Assembly (NCBI GenBank): GCA_944326855.1 | Contig: CALVFO010000017.1 | Location: 1 to 64,000, forward strand | Source of the DNA: an uncultured Alistipes sp. | Lineage (GTDB): Bacteria > Bacteroidota > Bacteroidia > Bacteroidales > Rikenellaceae | Direction of reading: 5' to 3' | DNA length: 64,000 bases | Part shown: piece by piece, positions 1 to 9,535 of the stretch | Layout: the number at the start of each line of letters is the position of its first letter | How positions within the stretch are numbered: position 1 is the stretch's first letter | The notes under the pieces: generated by a model | What the model saw: only the letters and a program-made list of their open reading frames with translations | Told to the model about the DNA's origin: nothing | Databases searched by the model: none | Position numbers and translations under genes: made by a program

Positions 1-696
1 CACCGTATCGCCTTCCGCATTCGGAGCTGCCACATCGGTATACTTTTGTCCTACGGCCGTTTTTTGCAGGGCTTCCGCCATACTGCTCACCAGTTTCAGG
101 TAGACCGAACCTTGTACGGAAGGATCAAAGCCGGCCACCGCCTGGAACAATTGTTCATAGGGCAAATAATAGGATACCTCCCGATAGAGGGCATACGCCG
201 CGGCCACGCTCAACGGATGAGCCTGAATATAGTTCATCTTGTAGGCATTGACCAGTTGCATCATCGAATCTTCGGCCTGATGGTTGTTCCGGGCCAACGA
301 ATCGACATACAATACCCGGGTCACCGAGTCCATCTCAGCCCGATAAGCCAGGTATTGATCCGTCGTCGGCGATCCGTTTACCGCCACTTGCTGCAAATGA
401 TCGACAGAGCCTTCGATCGAGATCGGAGCATTTTCCAGAAAAAACCGTACCAACGGCTTTTCGGCATCTTCTACGGCCGCATAAATCGCCAGATCACGCG
501 TACCCTTAAACGTAAAGGCTCCGTTAACCACTTCGGCCGAATCGATCCGAGTCGGCAACTTCCCTTCATAAACGGTCAAATAAACTTTTCCGGTCAGTCC
601 GGCCAAATTGCCCTGAACGGTATAACCGGTTTCGACTTTGGGCGAGCATGCAGTCATCAACAACACGGCACCGGCCCACAAAACAAGTTTTTTCAT
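1..696 (-). CDS. DUF4369/thioredoxin-type lipoprotein, 3' end missing
   Basis: The reverse strand reads from an ATG at 694-696 without a stop to the window edge, giving 232 residues of a longer protein. It opens with a lipoprotein signal ending in a TAC-S lipobox (Cys17). A beta-rich region follows with the pattern typical of DUF4369, the N-terminal domain of many Bacteroidetes TlpA-like thiol-disulfide proteins. The read ends just as the usual thioredoxin domain would begin, so the CxxC is not visible. It lies 24 bases after the ruvC stop and is probably the last visible gene of the glyS-coaD-lpxD-ruvC run. Inferred role: periplasmic or outer-membrane-anchored redox protein. The thioredoxin half is inferred from family architecture only. 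Confidence 0.8.
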   Translation of the reverse strand, partial: MKKLVLWAGAVLLMTACSPKVETGYTVQGNLAGLTGKVYLTVYEGKLPTRIDSAEVVNGAFTFKGTRDLAIYAAVEDAEKPLVRFFLENAPISIEGSVDHLQQVAVNGSPTTDQYLAYRAEMDSVTRVLYVDSLARNNHQAEDSMMQLVNAYKMNYIQAHPLSVAAAYALYREVSYYLPYEQLFQAVAGFDPSVQGSVYLKLVSSMAEALQKTAVGQKYTDVAAPNAEGDTV

Positions 697-720
697 GATT
701 TCACGCAACTTTATGACATT

Positions 721-1299
721 TCATTTATCGGTTCCTTTGACACGATCGGGATGTGCAGCCACAAACGTATCCCAACCCGGGGTTCGACGTCCGCCTCCCA
801 ACGCTTTTTTCAACGGTGCCGGATGCGACGCCACGATTTCACTGGACTGGAAATAATGACACACGGCCACCGCCAAACCGTCCGTAGCATCCAAACGCCG
901 GGGCAACTCCTCCAATTTCAGAAGGGCTTTCAACAGGGCCGCCACCTGTTCCTTGGCGGCGGCTCCTTGTCCGGTAATCGACTGTTTAACCCGACGTGGT
1001 GCATACTCGAATACGGGACATCCCTTACTCAAAGCCGCCGCCATGGCCACGCCCTGAGCGCGCCCCAACTTAAGCATACTCTGCACGTTCTTGCCGAAAA
1101 ACGGGGACTCCAAAGCCACCTCATCGGGCCGATACTGATCGATCAGCGCACACACCCGATCGAAAATATAGCGCAATTTCTGATACGGATCGCCGATTTT
1201 ATGCAAATCGATATCCCCTAAAACCACACACCGGAGGGCTTTCCCGCGTACTTCGAGAATCCCGTATCCGGTCGTATTGGTTCCTGGGTCTATCCCCAT
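721..1299 (-). CDS. ruvC: Crossover junction endodeoxyribonuclease RuvC
   Basis: This is the Holliday-junction resolvase that nicks four-way DNA junctions with RuvAB. The 192-residue protein starts with the RNase-H-fold motif MGIDPGTNTTGYG. Acidic catalytic residues are visible at Asp4, Glu64 (in ALESPFF) and Asp137/Asp140 (in DATDG). The frame is open further upstream, but no family-like sequence precedes Met1, and the codon four residues before it is GTA, not a start. I therefore chose the ATG at 1297-1299. The start is 19 bases downstream of the lpxD stop, consistent with co-transcription. The C-terminal tail beyond about residue 160 is slightly longer than in E. coli RuvC. Confidence 0.95.
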   Translation of the reverse strand: MGIDPGTNTTGYGILEVRGKALRCVVLGDIDLHKIGDPYQKLRYIFDRVCALIDQYRPDEVALESPFFGKNVQSMLKLGRAQGVAMAAALSKGCPVFEYAPRRVKQSITGQGAAAKEQVAALLKALLKLEELPRRLDATDGLAVAVCHYFQSSEIVASHPAPLKKALGGGRRTPGWDTFVAAHPDRVKGTDK

Positions 1300-1318
1300 A
1301 ATGATTTTTACCGACCGA

Positions 1319-2371
1319 TCATTCACCTCGTTCAGCAAGCAATGCATGGAGTTTTTCGACCTGTTTTTCCAGTTGGCGCACCTTGGCACTCAATTCGGGA
1401 AGATTGCGATAGACGGCAAACGAACGATGGTATTTGATGCCAGGCATGGACGGATTACCCATGTAGACTTCGCCGTCAGCGATGTTATTCGAGATACCCG
1501 ATTTCGAAGCCAGCTTCACGTTGTTGCCGATTTTCAGGTGCCCAGCGATCCCCACCTGTCCGCCGATCATGCAGTTATCGCCCACTTTCGACGATCCGGC
1601 CAGTCCGAACTGCGAAGCGGCTACGGTATTGGACCCGACCACGGCGTTGTGTCCGATCTGGATCAGGTTGTCGAGTTTGGTTCCGTGATGAATAATGGTC
1701 GAGCCCATCGTCGCCCGATCGACACAGGTATTGGCCCCGATGTCCACATTTTCTTCCAGAACGACATTCCCCAATTGAGGAATCTTATGATATTCCCCCT
1801 TGTCATCGGGAGCGAACCCGAAGCCATCGGCCCCGATCACCGCTCCGGCATTGATCACAACACCCTCTTTGAGCACGCACTGTTCAAAGATCTTGGCCCC
1901 CGGGAACAAGGTTACGTTATCCCCCAAAGTCACATGATCACCCACATAAACCTGAGGATAAATCTTGACATTCCGTCCGATGCGGACGTTCTTGCCGATC
2001 ACTGCGAACTCGCCCACATAGGTATCGTCACCCACCGGCGACGAAGCGTCGATCGACGAAAGAGGACTGACCCCCGAAGGTTGGGGTTTATGAGCCGCGT
2101 ACAGTTCCAACAATTTGGCAAAACAGGCATACGGATCCTCCACTTTGATCAACGTGGCCGATATCGGGGCTGTCGGTTCAAAGGTTTTGGCCACCATGAC
2201 AATCGAAGACTGCGTCTGGTAGATGTAGTGTTCATATTTAGGATTGGCCAGGAAGGAGAGGGCGCCCGGTCGGCCTTCTTCGATTTTGGCGACCGTCGAG
2301 ACCGTCGCCTGAGGATTGCCCACTACCTCGCCGCCCAGGAAACCGGCGATCATCTCGGCTGAAAATTCCAT
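1319..2371 (-). CDS. lpxD: UDP-3-O-acylglucosamine N-acyltransferase LpxD
   Basis: LpxD adds the N-linked hydroxyacyl chain to UDP-3-O-acylglucosamine in lipid A synthesis, using acyl-ACP. The 350 residues show the N-terminal uridine-binding domain (about 1-100), then a long left-handed beta-helix of hexapeptide repeats (about 105-310) and a C-terminal helix. The catalytic His is visible as His241 in LIQIGHN, and GADGFGF (180-186) is the family's substrate loop. Length is normal. It sits 51 bases after coaD and just before ruvC in the same orientation. Other lipid A genes such as lpxA and lpxC are not in the window. Confidence 0.96.
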   Translation of the reverse strand: MEFSAEMIAGFLGGEVVGNPQATVSTVAKIEEGRPGALSFLANPKYEHYIYQTQSSIVMVAKTFEPTAPISATLIKVEDPYACFAKLLELYAAHKPQPSGVSPLSSIDASSPVGDDTYVGEFAVIGKNVRIGRNVKIYPQVYVGDHVTLGDNVTLFPGAKIFEQCVLKEGVVINAGAVIGADGFGFAPDDKGEYHKIPQLGNVVLEENVDIGANTCVDRATMGSTIIHHGTKLDNLIQIGHNAVVGSNTVAASQFGLAGSSKVGDNCMIGGQVGIAGHLKIGNNVKLASKSGISNNIADGEVYMGNPSMPGIKYHRSFAVYRNLPELSAKVRQLEKQVEKLHALLAERGE

Positions 2372-2422
2372 AGTTCGATTCGTTTGACGGTTTTCGGACC
2401 TACAATCCGAACAACCGTAGGT

Positions 2423-2893
2423 TTACAAATAATCTTTAATATCAATATTACGAGGCATCAGCGGGGTGGGGTCGCCTCCGAAGCGGATCAACTCGCGGAT
2501 GACACTCGATGAAATAGCCACGTATTTGGCCGGCGTAAACAACAGCACCGTCTTGACCTCGGGAAACATCGTCTGATTGACCTGGGCGATGTTACGCTCG
2601 TACTCGAAATCGACACTGTTGCGCAGACCGCGCAGAATAATACTGATTCCCAACTCGCGACAAAAGCTGCCCGTCAGTTCGGTGTAGGTTTTCACCTCGA
2701 TCCGCGGATTGTTACGATAGAGATCCTTGATCAAGCGAACGCGGTTTTCCGCCGTCAACAACCCCTTTTTATCGCTGTTGACGCCCACGGCGATCACAAT
2801 GCGATCGAAAAGTTCGAGCGCCTGATCGACCACGACCTTATGACCCAGGGTAAACGGATCGAACGAACCCGGAAACAGTGCGGTTTTGCCCAT
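2423..2893 (-). CDS. coaD: Phosphopantetheine adenylyltransferase
   Basis: CoaD makes dephospho-CoA from 4'-phosphopantetheine and ATP, the fourth step of CoA synthesis. The 156-residue protein has the nucleotidyltransferase signature PGSFDPFTLGH (8-18), whose final TxGH is the ATP-binding motif, and the second motif ISSSVIR near the C-terminus. Length matches the bacterial family. Its ATG overlaps the glyS stop by one base (TAATG), so the two are almost certainly translationally coupled. Confidence 0.96.
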   Translation of the reverse strand: MGKTALFPGSFDPFTLGHKVVVDQALELFDRIVIAVGVNSDKKGLLTAENRVRLIKDLYRNNPRIEVKTYTELTGSFCRELGISIILRGLRNSVDFEYERNIAQVNQTMFPEVKTVLLFTPAKYVAISSSVIRELIRFGGDPTPLMPRNIDIKDYL

Positions 2894-4437
2894 TATGCCA
2901 TGATTTTCTCCAACAGTTTCTTGAGGCTCACCTCATCGGCTACCAATGCAGGCAGTTCGGCGATAGCCACCCGCTGCTGCTGCATGCTGTCGCGATGACG
3001 AACGGTCACCGTAGCGTCTTCGAGACTCTGGTGGTCGACCGTAATGCAAAGCGGCGTACCGATCGCATCCTGACGACGATAACGTTTCCCGATGCTGTCC
3101 TTTTCATCGTACTGCACGTTATAATCGTATTTCAGGCTATCCATAATCCGATGAGCGATTTCAGGCAGGCCGTCTTTTTTGACCAGCGGCAATACCGCAG
3201 CCTTCACCGGAGCGATGGCGGCCGGAATGGAGAGAACAACGCGCGATTCACCGTTTTCGAGCTGTTCTTCCTTATAAGCGGCCGAGAGCACCTGCAACAC
3301 CATACGATCGACCCCGATCGAAGTTTCCACCACATAAGGTACGTAGCTTTCGCCGGTTTCGGTATCGAAATACTGGATTTTCTTGCCCGAGAATTTCTGG
3401 TGGTTCCCCAGGTCGAAATCGGTCCGGGAATGAATCCCTTCCACTTCCTTGAAACCAAACGGGAATTCGAATTCCACATCGGTGGCCGCATTGGCGTAGT
3501 GAGCCAGTTTTTCATGGTCGTGGAAACGATACTTGTCGTCCCCGAAGCCCAGAGCCCGATGCCATTTCATCCGAGTCTCACGCCAATAGTTGAACCAGTT
3601 CATTTCGTCGCCCGGACGGACAAAGAACTGCATTTCCATCTGTTCGAACTCCCGCATGCGGAAGATGAACTGACGGGCCACAATCTCATTGCGGAACGCC
3701 TTCCCGATCTGAGCGATCCCGAACGGAATTTTCATCCGGCCCGTTTTCTGCACATTGAGGAAGTTGACGAAAATCCCCTGTGCGGTTTCGGGGCGCAGGT
3801 AAATCGTATTGGCCCCTTCAGAAACCGACCCGATTTTCGTTTCGAACATCAGATTGAACTGACGTACTTCGGTCCAGTTGCGGGTTCCGGAGATGGGACA
3901 AACGATTTCGGCATCGAGAATAATCTGACGCAATTCCTGAAGATCATTATCCTGCAGGGCTTTCACCATGCGATCGTGTACGGCGTCCCGTTTGGCGCGA
4001 TGTTCGGCCACCCGGGGATTCGTCTGACGGAACAGCGCTTCGTCGAATGAGTCGCCGAAACGTTTGCGGGCCTTTTCGACCTCCTTTTCGATTTTTTCAT
4101 CCTGTTTGGCGATATAATCCTCCAACAAGACATCGGCACGATAGCGTTTTTTCGAATCCCGGTTGTCGATCAACGGATCGTTGAAAGCTCCGACATGCCC
4201 TGAAGCCTCCCAAACCCGGGGATGCATAAAAATAGCCGCGTCGATCCCCACGATATTTTCGTGGAGCCGGGTCATGGCATCCCACCAGTATTTCTTGATA
4301 TTATTCTTGAGTTCGACACCCAACTGACCGTAATCATACACGGCACTGAGCCCGTCATAAATTTCGCTGGAAGGGAAAATGAATCCGTACTCCTTGCTAT
4401 GAGCAATCAGTTTCTTGAAAAGTTCCTCTTGAGTCAT
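2893..4437 (-). CDS. glyS: Glycyl-tRNA synthetase, single-chain dimeric type
   Basis: This class II synthetase charges tRNA-Gly. At 514 residues it is the homodimeric GlyQS type, not the alpha2-beta2 type. Visible features are the N-terminal motif-1 region with FPSSEIYDG, motif 2 around KAFRNEI, motif 3 near GVDRMVL, and a C-terminal anticodon-binding domain (about 400-510). It is first in a five-gene minus-strand run with coaD overlapping by one base. A perfect TAnnTTTG promoter element lies 30 bases upstream of its start. Confidence 0.96.
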   Translation of the reverse strand: MTQEELFKKLIAHSKEYGFIFPSSEIYDGLSAVYDYGQLGVELKNNIKKYWWDAMTRLHENIVGIDAAIFMHPRVWEASGHVGAFNDPLIDNRDSKKRYRADVLLEDYIAKQDEKIEKEVEKARKRFGDSFDEALFRQTNPRVAEHRAKRDAVHDRMVKALQDNDLQELRQIILDAEIVCPISGTRNWTEVRQFNLMFETKIGSVSEGANTIYLRPETAQGIFVNFLNVQKTGRMKIPFGIAQIGKAFRNEIVARQFIFRMREFEQMEMQFFVRPGDEMNWFNYWRETRMKWHRALGFGDDKYRFHDHEKLAHYANAATDVEFEFPFGFKEVEGIHSRTDFDLGNHQKFSGKKIQYFDTETGESYVPYVVETSIGVDRMVLQVLSAAYKEEQLENGESRVVLSIPAAIAPVKAAVLPLVKKDGLPEIAHRIMDSLKYDYNVQYDEKDSIGKRYRRQDAIGTPLCITVDHQSLEDATVTVRHRDSMQQQRVAIAELPALVADEVSLKKLLEKIMA

Positions 4438-4466
4438 ATCGAATAATTAACAGTTTTGTCTGAAAA

Positions 4467-4475
4467 GCAAAGATA
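4467..4475 (-). promoter_or_regulatory. -7 element for the glyS operon
   Basis: On the minus strand this reads TATCTTTGC, a perfect match to the Bacteroidetes TAnnTTTG element. It lies about 30 bases before the glyS start. Confidence 0.65.
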
Positions 4476-4798
4476 TGGAATTTATTTCAGAGAAAAACCA
4501 CGGATTTCCCAAATTCATCCGTTCAGACCCGAATTTACCCCTCATTTTGCGCATACTGCCACGGAGCGGGGAACCGTTCCCGCTTCCCGATGTTTCCGAG
4601 CCCATCCCGAAAAGCGTTTTCCAGACAGATCGACCGACCAGTCCCCAAAAATGAGCGCTATTTCTCGTCCATGATCCCTATACCGTTTGCCCGACCCGGA
4701 ATTCGAAGTCCGTGTATCGTCACCCAGACACACCCGTCTTAAAACCGACAGAAGGTCTCCTTTTGCAAAACCGAAGCACGAAAACCGCAATAATTTTA

Positions 4799-4806
4799 TA
4801 ATTTTG
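4799..4806 (+). promoter_or_regulatory. -7 element for ruvX-def
   Basis: TAATTTTG matches TAnnTTTG exactly and lies 23 bases before the ruvX ATG. The implied 5' leader is very short. Confidence 0.6.
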
Positions 4807-4829
4807 TCTCGATTTTAGGACAAGAGACC

Positions 4830-5243
4830 ATGGGACGCATCTTGGCGATCGATTACGGACGAAAACGTTGCGGGGTAGCGGTGACCGACCCCGCTCAGAT
4901 TATCGCCAATGCCCTGGAGACCGTGCCCACCCATCTGTTGATGGATTTTCTGAAAGCCTATTTGGGAGCCAACGAAGTGGACGCCGTCGTGATCGGCATG
5001 CCCCGGCAAATGAACGGACAACCCTCGGAATCGTTCACCTACATCGAGCCCTTTGCCCGTCGACTCCGCAAAGAGTTTCCCGAATTGCGCATCGAATGGA
5101 TGGACGAACGTTTCACCTCGAAACTGGCCATGGCCGCCATGATTACCGGGGGCGTCAAGAAATCCAAACGACAGGACAAAGCCCTGGTCGACCGGGTCAG
5201 CGCAGCCATCATCCTGCAAAGCTACCTGGAGAGTCGTTCCTGA
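4830..5243 (+). CDS. ruvX: Putative pre-16S rRNA nuclease / Holliday junction resolvase RuvX (YqgF)
   Basis: The 137-residue protein has an RNase-H fold beginning with GRILAIDYGRKRCGVA, followed by VVIGMPRQMNG and WMDERFTS, with a late DRVSAAIILQ. These are the conserved YqgF blocks, and the acidic residues Asp8, Glu93 area and Asp124 area are in family positions. YqgF is known for 5' trimming of 16S rRNA in E. coli; the resolvase label is historical. It is followed after 29 bases by def and appears to share its promoter. Confidence 0.93.
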   Translation: MGRILAIDYGRKRCGVAVTDPAQIIANALETVPTHLLMDFLKAYLGANEVDAVVIGMPRQMNGQPSESFTYIEPFARRLRKEFPELRIEWMDERFTSKLAMAAMITGGVKKSKRQDKALVDRVSAAIILQSYLESRS

Positions 5244-5272
5244 ATCCGAACTCGTACAAAACAGAAACCGAC

Positions 5273-5827
5273 ATGATATTACCGATTTACGTCTACGGCT
5301 CCGCCGTTCTGCGCCAAGAGGCCCAGGAGATCACCCCCGATTATCCCGACTTGAAAAAATTTCTGGCCGATTTGTGGGAAACCATGTATGAGGCCGACGG
5401 GGTAGGGCTGGCCGCCCCGCAAGTGGGCAAAAGCATCCGTGTTTTCGTGGTGGACGTCGCTCCCGGGCCTAACGAAAAAGGCATCACTCCTTTTAAGCAG
5501 GCTTTTATCAACCCGGTGATTTACGAACGATTCGGGGAAGAATGGCCTTTCAATGAAGGGTGCCTGAGCGTTCCGGGTATTTACGAAGATGTCATGCGTC
5601 CTGCCGGCATCAAAATTCGCTACCGGGACGAAGATTTCGTAGAACACGACGAAGAATACACTGGATACGCCGCCCGCGTAATCCAGCACGAATACGACCA
5701 TCTCGAAGGAACGATGTTCGTAGATAAGGTCTCCCCGCTGCGTAAAACCTTGATAAAAGGGAAACTGTTGGGCATTTCCAAAGGTAAATACAAGGCCGAC
5801 TACCGCTGCAAACTGGTCAAAAAATAA
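5273..5827 (+). CDS. def: Peptide deformylase
   Basis: This metalloenzyme removes the formyl group from nascent protein N-termini. All three family motifs are present: GVGLAAPQ (43-50), EGCLS (95-99) and the metal-binding HEYDH (139-143). The open frame extends upstream inside ruvX, but the family N-terminus (MILPIYVYGSAVLR) starts at the ATG at 5273. The 184-residue length is normal for Bacteroidetes. It is the second gene of the ruvX-def pair and ends at a strong hairpin terminator. Confidence 0.96.
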   Translation: MILPIYVYGSAVLRQEAQEITPDYPDLKKFLADLWETMYEADGVGLAAPQVGKSIRVFVVDVAPGPNEKGITPFKQAFINPVIYERFGEEWPFNEGCLSVPGIYEDVMRPAGIKIRYRDEDFVEHDEEYTGYAARVIQHEYDHLEGTMFVDKVSPLRKTLIKGKLLGISKGKYKADYRCKLVKK

Positions 5828-5942
5828 TATCTTCTTTACCAGGCTTGTAGTTCCCCGGCAAAATCATCTGGTCAGCGGTCAGCCATCGTAACCCGCTGAC
5901 AACCTGCCGGAGGCATCGACCGCCCCGACACAACAAATACAG

Positions 5943-5979
5943 ACCGAGGGCTCATGCTGACGCATGAGCCCTCGGTTTA
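5943..5979. terminator. Bidirectional terminator between def and der
   Basis: A perfect 15-bp inverted repeat (arms 5943-5957 and 5962-5976) with loop TGAC lies between the convergent def and der genes. Confidence 0.75.
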
Positions 5980-5994
5980 TCGGATAAAATCCCG

Positions 5995-7299
5995 TTATTT
6001 CTGACGGAAAAAGATTTGAATGGGAACCCCCCGAAAATCCCAGCGTTCCCGGATTTTATTTTCCAGAAAACGCCGATACCCCTCTTTAATATATTGAGGC
6101 AGGTTGACAAAAAAGGCAAACGCCGGAGTGGGGGAAGCCAACTGGGTCACATATTTAATCCGAATGTATTTCCCTTTGGTCGAAGGAGGCGGCGTCTCTT
6201 CGATGATCGGCAACAGGTAGTCATTCAACTGCGAAGTCGGGATCTTGCGGATGCGCGAATAATAAACCTGCATGGCGGTCTGCAGCACATCCAATATGCG
6301 CTGTTTGTTCAACACCGAAGTAAATATAATGGGAACGTCATCGAAAGGAGCCACCCTCCGGCGAATGTTCTCTTCGAAGGCTTTCATCGTATTGTGATCC
6401 TTCTCGATCAAATCCCATTTGTTGACCACAATCACACAGCCTTTCTTGTTGCGGATCACCAACGAGAAAATATTCATATCCTGCGCCTGCAACCCCTGTT
6501 CCGCATCGATCATCAGAATACAAACATCCGACGATTCGATCGAACGGATCGATCGCAGCACCGAATAAAATTCCAGGTCATCGGTCACCTTGCTCTTCTT
6601 GCGCAAACCGGCGGTATCGATCAGGTAAAAATCCAGCCCGAATTTATTATAACGTGTCAGGATCGAATCCCGCGTGGTACCGGCAATGGGAGTAACGATA
6701 TTCCGCTCATTGTCCAACAAGGCATTGGTCATCGACGATTTTCCGACATTGGGTCGGCCGATGATGGCAAAACGGGGGAGGTCCTCCTCGGCCGGAACCG
6801 TATCTTCGGTCGGCAGCGCTTCGATGATGGCATCCATCAATTCGCCCGTACCGCTACCGCTCATGGCCGAAATGCAGTACGGATCACCCAATCCCAGCGC
6901 ATAAAATTCGTGCGAATTATAAATCAAGGCATTATTGTCCACCTTGTTGACGACCAACAATACTTTTTTGGAGGTTCGCCGCAACAAATCGGCCATAATC
7001 ATGTCCAGATCGGTAATGCCGGTAGAAACTTCCACCAGAAAGAGAATCACGTCGCTCTCGTCGATCGCCAGAACCACCTGTTTGCGGATCTCTTCTTCAA
7101 AGATATCTTCTCCGCCCAAGGCATATCCACCGGTATCGATGACCGAAAATTCACGACCGCTCCAGTCCGAACGTCCGTAATGACGGTCGCGGGTAGTACC
7201 GGCCGTATCGTCCACAATGGCCTTACGCATACCCACCAGACGGTTGAACAAGGTGCTTTTGCCCACGTTGGGCCGTCCTACAATGGCTACTATACTCAT
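5995..7299 (-). CDS. der: Ribosome-assembly GTPase Der (EngA)
   Basis: Der is an essential GTPase with two tandem G domains that acts in 50S subunit maturation. The 434-residue product shows P-loop 1 GRPNVGKS (8-15) and a second identical GRPNVGKS near residue 180. Each is followed by a DTAG-type switch II and NKxD motif (NKVD, NKWD), and there is a C-terminal KH-like domain ending in [14 protein letters not shown] chose the internal ATG at 7297-7299 because [11 protein letters not shown] is the family N-terminus; 20 further upstream residues are not conserved. A perfect -7 element lies upstream. Confidence 0.96.
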   Translation of the reverse strand: MSIVAIVGRPNVGKSTLFNRLVGMRKAIVDDTAGTTRDRHYGRSDWSGREFSVIDTGGYALGGEDIFEEEIRKQVVLAIDESDVILFLVEVSTGITDLDMIMADLLRRTSKKVLLVVNKVDNNALIYNSHEFYALGLGDPYCISAMSGSGTGELMDAIIEALPTEDTVPAEEDLPRFAIIGRPNVGKSSMTNALLDNERNIVTPIAGTTRDSILTRYNKFGLDFYLIDTAGLRKKSKVTDDLEFYSVLRSIRSIESSDVCILMIDAEQGLQAQDMNIFSLVIRNKKGCVIVVNKWDLIEKDHNTMKAFEENIRRRVAPFDDVPIIFTSVLNKQRILDVLQTAMQVYYSRIRKIPTSQLNDYLLPIIEETPPPSTKGKYIRIKYVTQLASPTPAFAFFVNLPQYIKEGYRRFLENKIRERWDFRGVPIQIFFRQK

Positions 7300-7356
7300 G
7301 TCGTTGAATGAATTATATCCGCACTTCAGATCGAATTCCTGCCGCGGATTCCGCCC

Positions 7357-7364
7357 CAAAGATA
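7357..7364 (-). promoter_or_regulatory. -7 element for der
   Basis: The minus strand reads TATCTTTG, a perfect TAnnTTTG match about 60 bases before the der ATG. Its position also supports the shorter der start. Confidence 0.6.
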
Positions 7365-7409
7365 GTCAATTTTTCCGAACCTCCTGATCTGAAACCGATT
7401 CGGCGAAGA

Positions 7410-9272
7410 TCAATTCCCACGCACAGCCCGAAAATCGGCCTCCTTTTCCTGATCGAAGTCGAGACCGTATCCCACCGCCATCATCAGCGCCCGATCCCGT
7501 GCTCCATCCTGACGAACGGCCGTTTCCAACCGGGCCCGGTCGCTCTTGCCCTGACGAATCACCTCTTCGATATCTTCTTCGGTGATTTTCTCCAGCGGTT
7601 TATCCAAAAATACCGACAGGGCATACCACAACCACTGAAACTCGTCTTCCGCATACCGGTCATAGAGTTTTCGCAACTGACGGTGCAATTCATCGAGGGT
7701 ATCGATCCGCTGTTCGTCCAATTCTTCCAAAAGGTTCTGCAAACGATTGCGCGACAACAACATCCCCGACAAATCCACCCACTCATACTGCTCCGGATCC
7801 ATCAAAGCACAGGGAGATTGTCGCCGTTCCGCAGGAAGAGCTTCCAACAAGGCTCCCAAATACCCCCGTAACGCCTGGTTGTACAACAACAACCCCCGCC
7901 GCAACGACGGCAACTTGATCTTCACACGATTCCAACCAAGTATCTCCACACCGGGATACTTGGCCATCAGGAACTCGCAGATCTTAATGGCTTTGAGTAT
8001 CTTTCCGGCCGTATAAGGATTCATCATCTGATAGTGAATCAAATCCCCGGACACGCCCTGACGACGATCTCGTTTAGGCCATTTCCCCACGTCACGTGCC
8101 GTTCCGATACTACGCAGATTAATCCCCGGTATCAACAACGATTCCCCGTCTTCCTCCACCAGGTACGAAAAAGGCATGTGATCGGTATCGTGGTGATTAT
8201 AATGACGACCGGTTACCAACGTAAAAACGCCGGTACAGGCCGGTAGAAGCACATACGCGTCGCTTCCGAACTTACACCCTCTCAAATGAATTCCCTGGTG
8301 TACCGGTCCGGTTTTATACATGTGGTTGCTCTGATTGGCCCCGCTACCGGCATTGAAAAAGGAGAAATAGCCGGCAATCAACAAACTGGAACGGTGATGG
8401 GAAACGGTATAAGGCCCCGCGAAAACCGCACAAGCCTCTCCATGCGTACAATGGCAGTTGGCAAAAAACAGGGAATGTTCGGCCGAAAAACCGTTTTCGA
8501 TCAACACCCCTTCCCCGACAAAACAATGACGCAACAAGGATCCCGTATCGACCCGAGCACTATGCGCTACGATAAAATCACAGGCCGTCACGCCACTTCC
8601 TATCACCGAAGGAGCTTCCGCCGAGCTGTTGACGGTTCCGTTTTTCAATTGCAGGGCTCCCCGTACGGAAGCATACGCCCCGATACGAACATTCACCAAG
8701 GAGGTCGTATTCGCCACAACGCTATGATCTCCGATTGTTCCCCGGCAAGCGGTTTTCTCCGCCACCCGGCGTGTAATAAGGCGCTCCAACTGACGAATCG
8801 TCCGGCTTCTTTGTCGATACATCGCCATGATATAGGCGGACTGAGCGGTCAGTTCGTCATATATCAACACTTCCCGTCCGCCTCCTTCATTGATGACCGA
8901 AACCGCGGTACCGTTTCCGAAAGCGTTCTCGTCTTCACAGTACAGTTCCCCCACATTTTCCAAAACCACCTCGTCACCAATATCATAATTCGCCATATAA
9001 CGTCCGATATGCACAATCAGGCAATTATCCCCGATCGTACAATCGTACAAAGCCGCATAACGGATTCCGCAAGGACGAGCAATCGGTTCCGAACCTTTCA
9101 CCGTTCCCTGATTCGCGCCCAATTGCACCTTCCCGCCGAAATAGACATCCCGAAGACGTTCCGGACAAAATCCATCGGCTACTTCGACCTGATTCCACGT
9201 TTCCGCCCGGCATCCATTCCGCTCCAAAATTGCAATTTCAGAGGATGTTAAATTTCTATATTTTTTATTCAT
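7410..9272 (-). CDS. DUF4954 family protein with hexapeptide-repeat domain
   Basis: A 620-residue cytoplasmic protein without signal or membrane segments. It matches my memory of DUF4954, a Bacteroidetes/Spirochaetes family of about 650 residues. Residues about 30-350 contain left-handed beta-helix style repeats (for example CTIGDNCLIVHIGRY, VRIGAYASVRG), as in sugar or acyl transferases. The distinctive block around TGPVHQGIHLRGCKFGSDAY resembles LpxA-type active-site regions with several His (HYNHHDTDH). The C-terminal third is helical. No function is established; a nucleotide-sugar or acyl transferase role is inference. It has its own promoter and precedes der in the same direction. Confidence 0.85.
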   Translation of the reverse strand: MNKKYRNLTSSEIAILERNGCRAETWNQVEVADGFCPERLRDVYFGGKVQLGANQGTVKGSEPIARPCGIRYAALYDCTIGDNCLIVHIGRYMANYDIGDEVVLENVGELYCEDENAFGNGTAVSVINEGGGREVLIYDELTAQSAYIMAMYRQRSRTIRQLERLITRRVAEKTACRGTIGDHSVVANTTSLVNVRIGAYASVRGALQLKNGTVNSSAEAPSVIGSGVTACDFIVAHSARVDTGSLLRHCFVGEGVLIENGFSAEHSLFFANCHCTHGEACAVFAGPYTVSHHRSSLLIAGYFSFFNAGSGANQSNHMYKTGPVHQGIHLRGCKFGSDAYVLLPACTGVFTLVTGRHYNHHDTDHMPFSYLVEEDGESLLIPGINLRSIGTARDVGKWPKRDRRQGVSGDLIHYQMMNPYTAGKILKAIKICEFLMAKYPGVEILGWNRVKIKLPSLRRGLLLYNQALRGYLGALLEALPAERRQSPCALMDPEQYEWVDLSGMLLSRNRLQNLLEELDEQRIDTLDELHRQLRKLYDRYAEDEFQWLWYALSVFLDKPLEKITEEDIEEVIRQGKSDRARLETAVRQDGARDRALMMAVGYGLDFDQEKEADFRAVRGN

Positions 9273-9322
9273 ATCATAATCCCATAAAAGGAGAAGAATA
9301 AGAATATTTTAGCAACGGGAGA

Positions 9323-9330
9323 CAAAGATA
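9323..9330 (-). promoter_or_regulatory. -7 element for the DUF4954 gene
   Basis: Minus-strand TATCTTTG, a perfect TAnnTTTG match about 50 bases upstream of the start. It lies back to back with the plus-strand element at 9378. Confidence 0.6.
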
Positions 9331-9377
9331 ACCAAATTTACCATGCTAACTTTATCGATAATCCCAAAATATATTTG

Positions 9378-9385
9378 TAGTTTTG
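9378..9385 (+). promoter_or_regulatory. -7 element for the 9536 lipoprotein
   Basis: TAGTTTTG matches TAnnTTTG exactly. It lies about 150 bases before the gene, implying a long AU-rich 5' leader. Confidence 0.5.
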
Positions 9386-9535
9386 TCCGTTTTTAATAGA
9401 GAGAACGGCAAATCGCATGCCTTATTTTTCGAATCATAAATTTTCCCGGACCCATGCAACGTTTACCGTTTTCGTTTCATCTATTTTTTCGAAACGTTTT
9501 CGTTAAATCACGGAAATTTTAACTTTTCTATTTTT

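Larger units (their letters stand above)
4438..4829. other. Intergenic region between divergent glyS and ruvX
   Basis: These 392 bases hold the outward-facing promoters of glyS (minus) and ruvX (plus). Two short open frames here lack family resemblance, signal sequences or good starts, and I do not call them genes. No RNA structure stood out. Confidence 0.7.

Noticed and set aside
46-1221. A 391-residue plus-strand frame across the start of the window
   Set aside because: It runs through the DUF4369 lipoprotein and ruvC on the opposite strand, both well supported.
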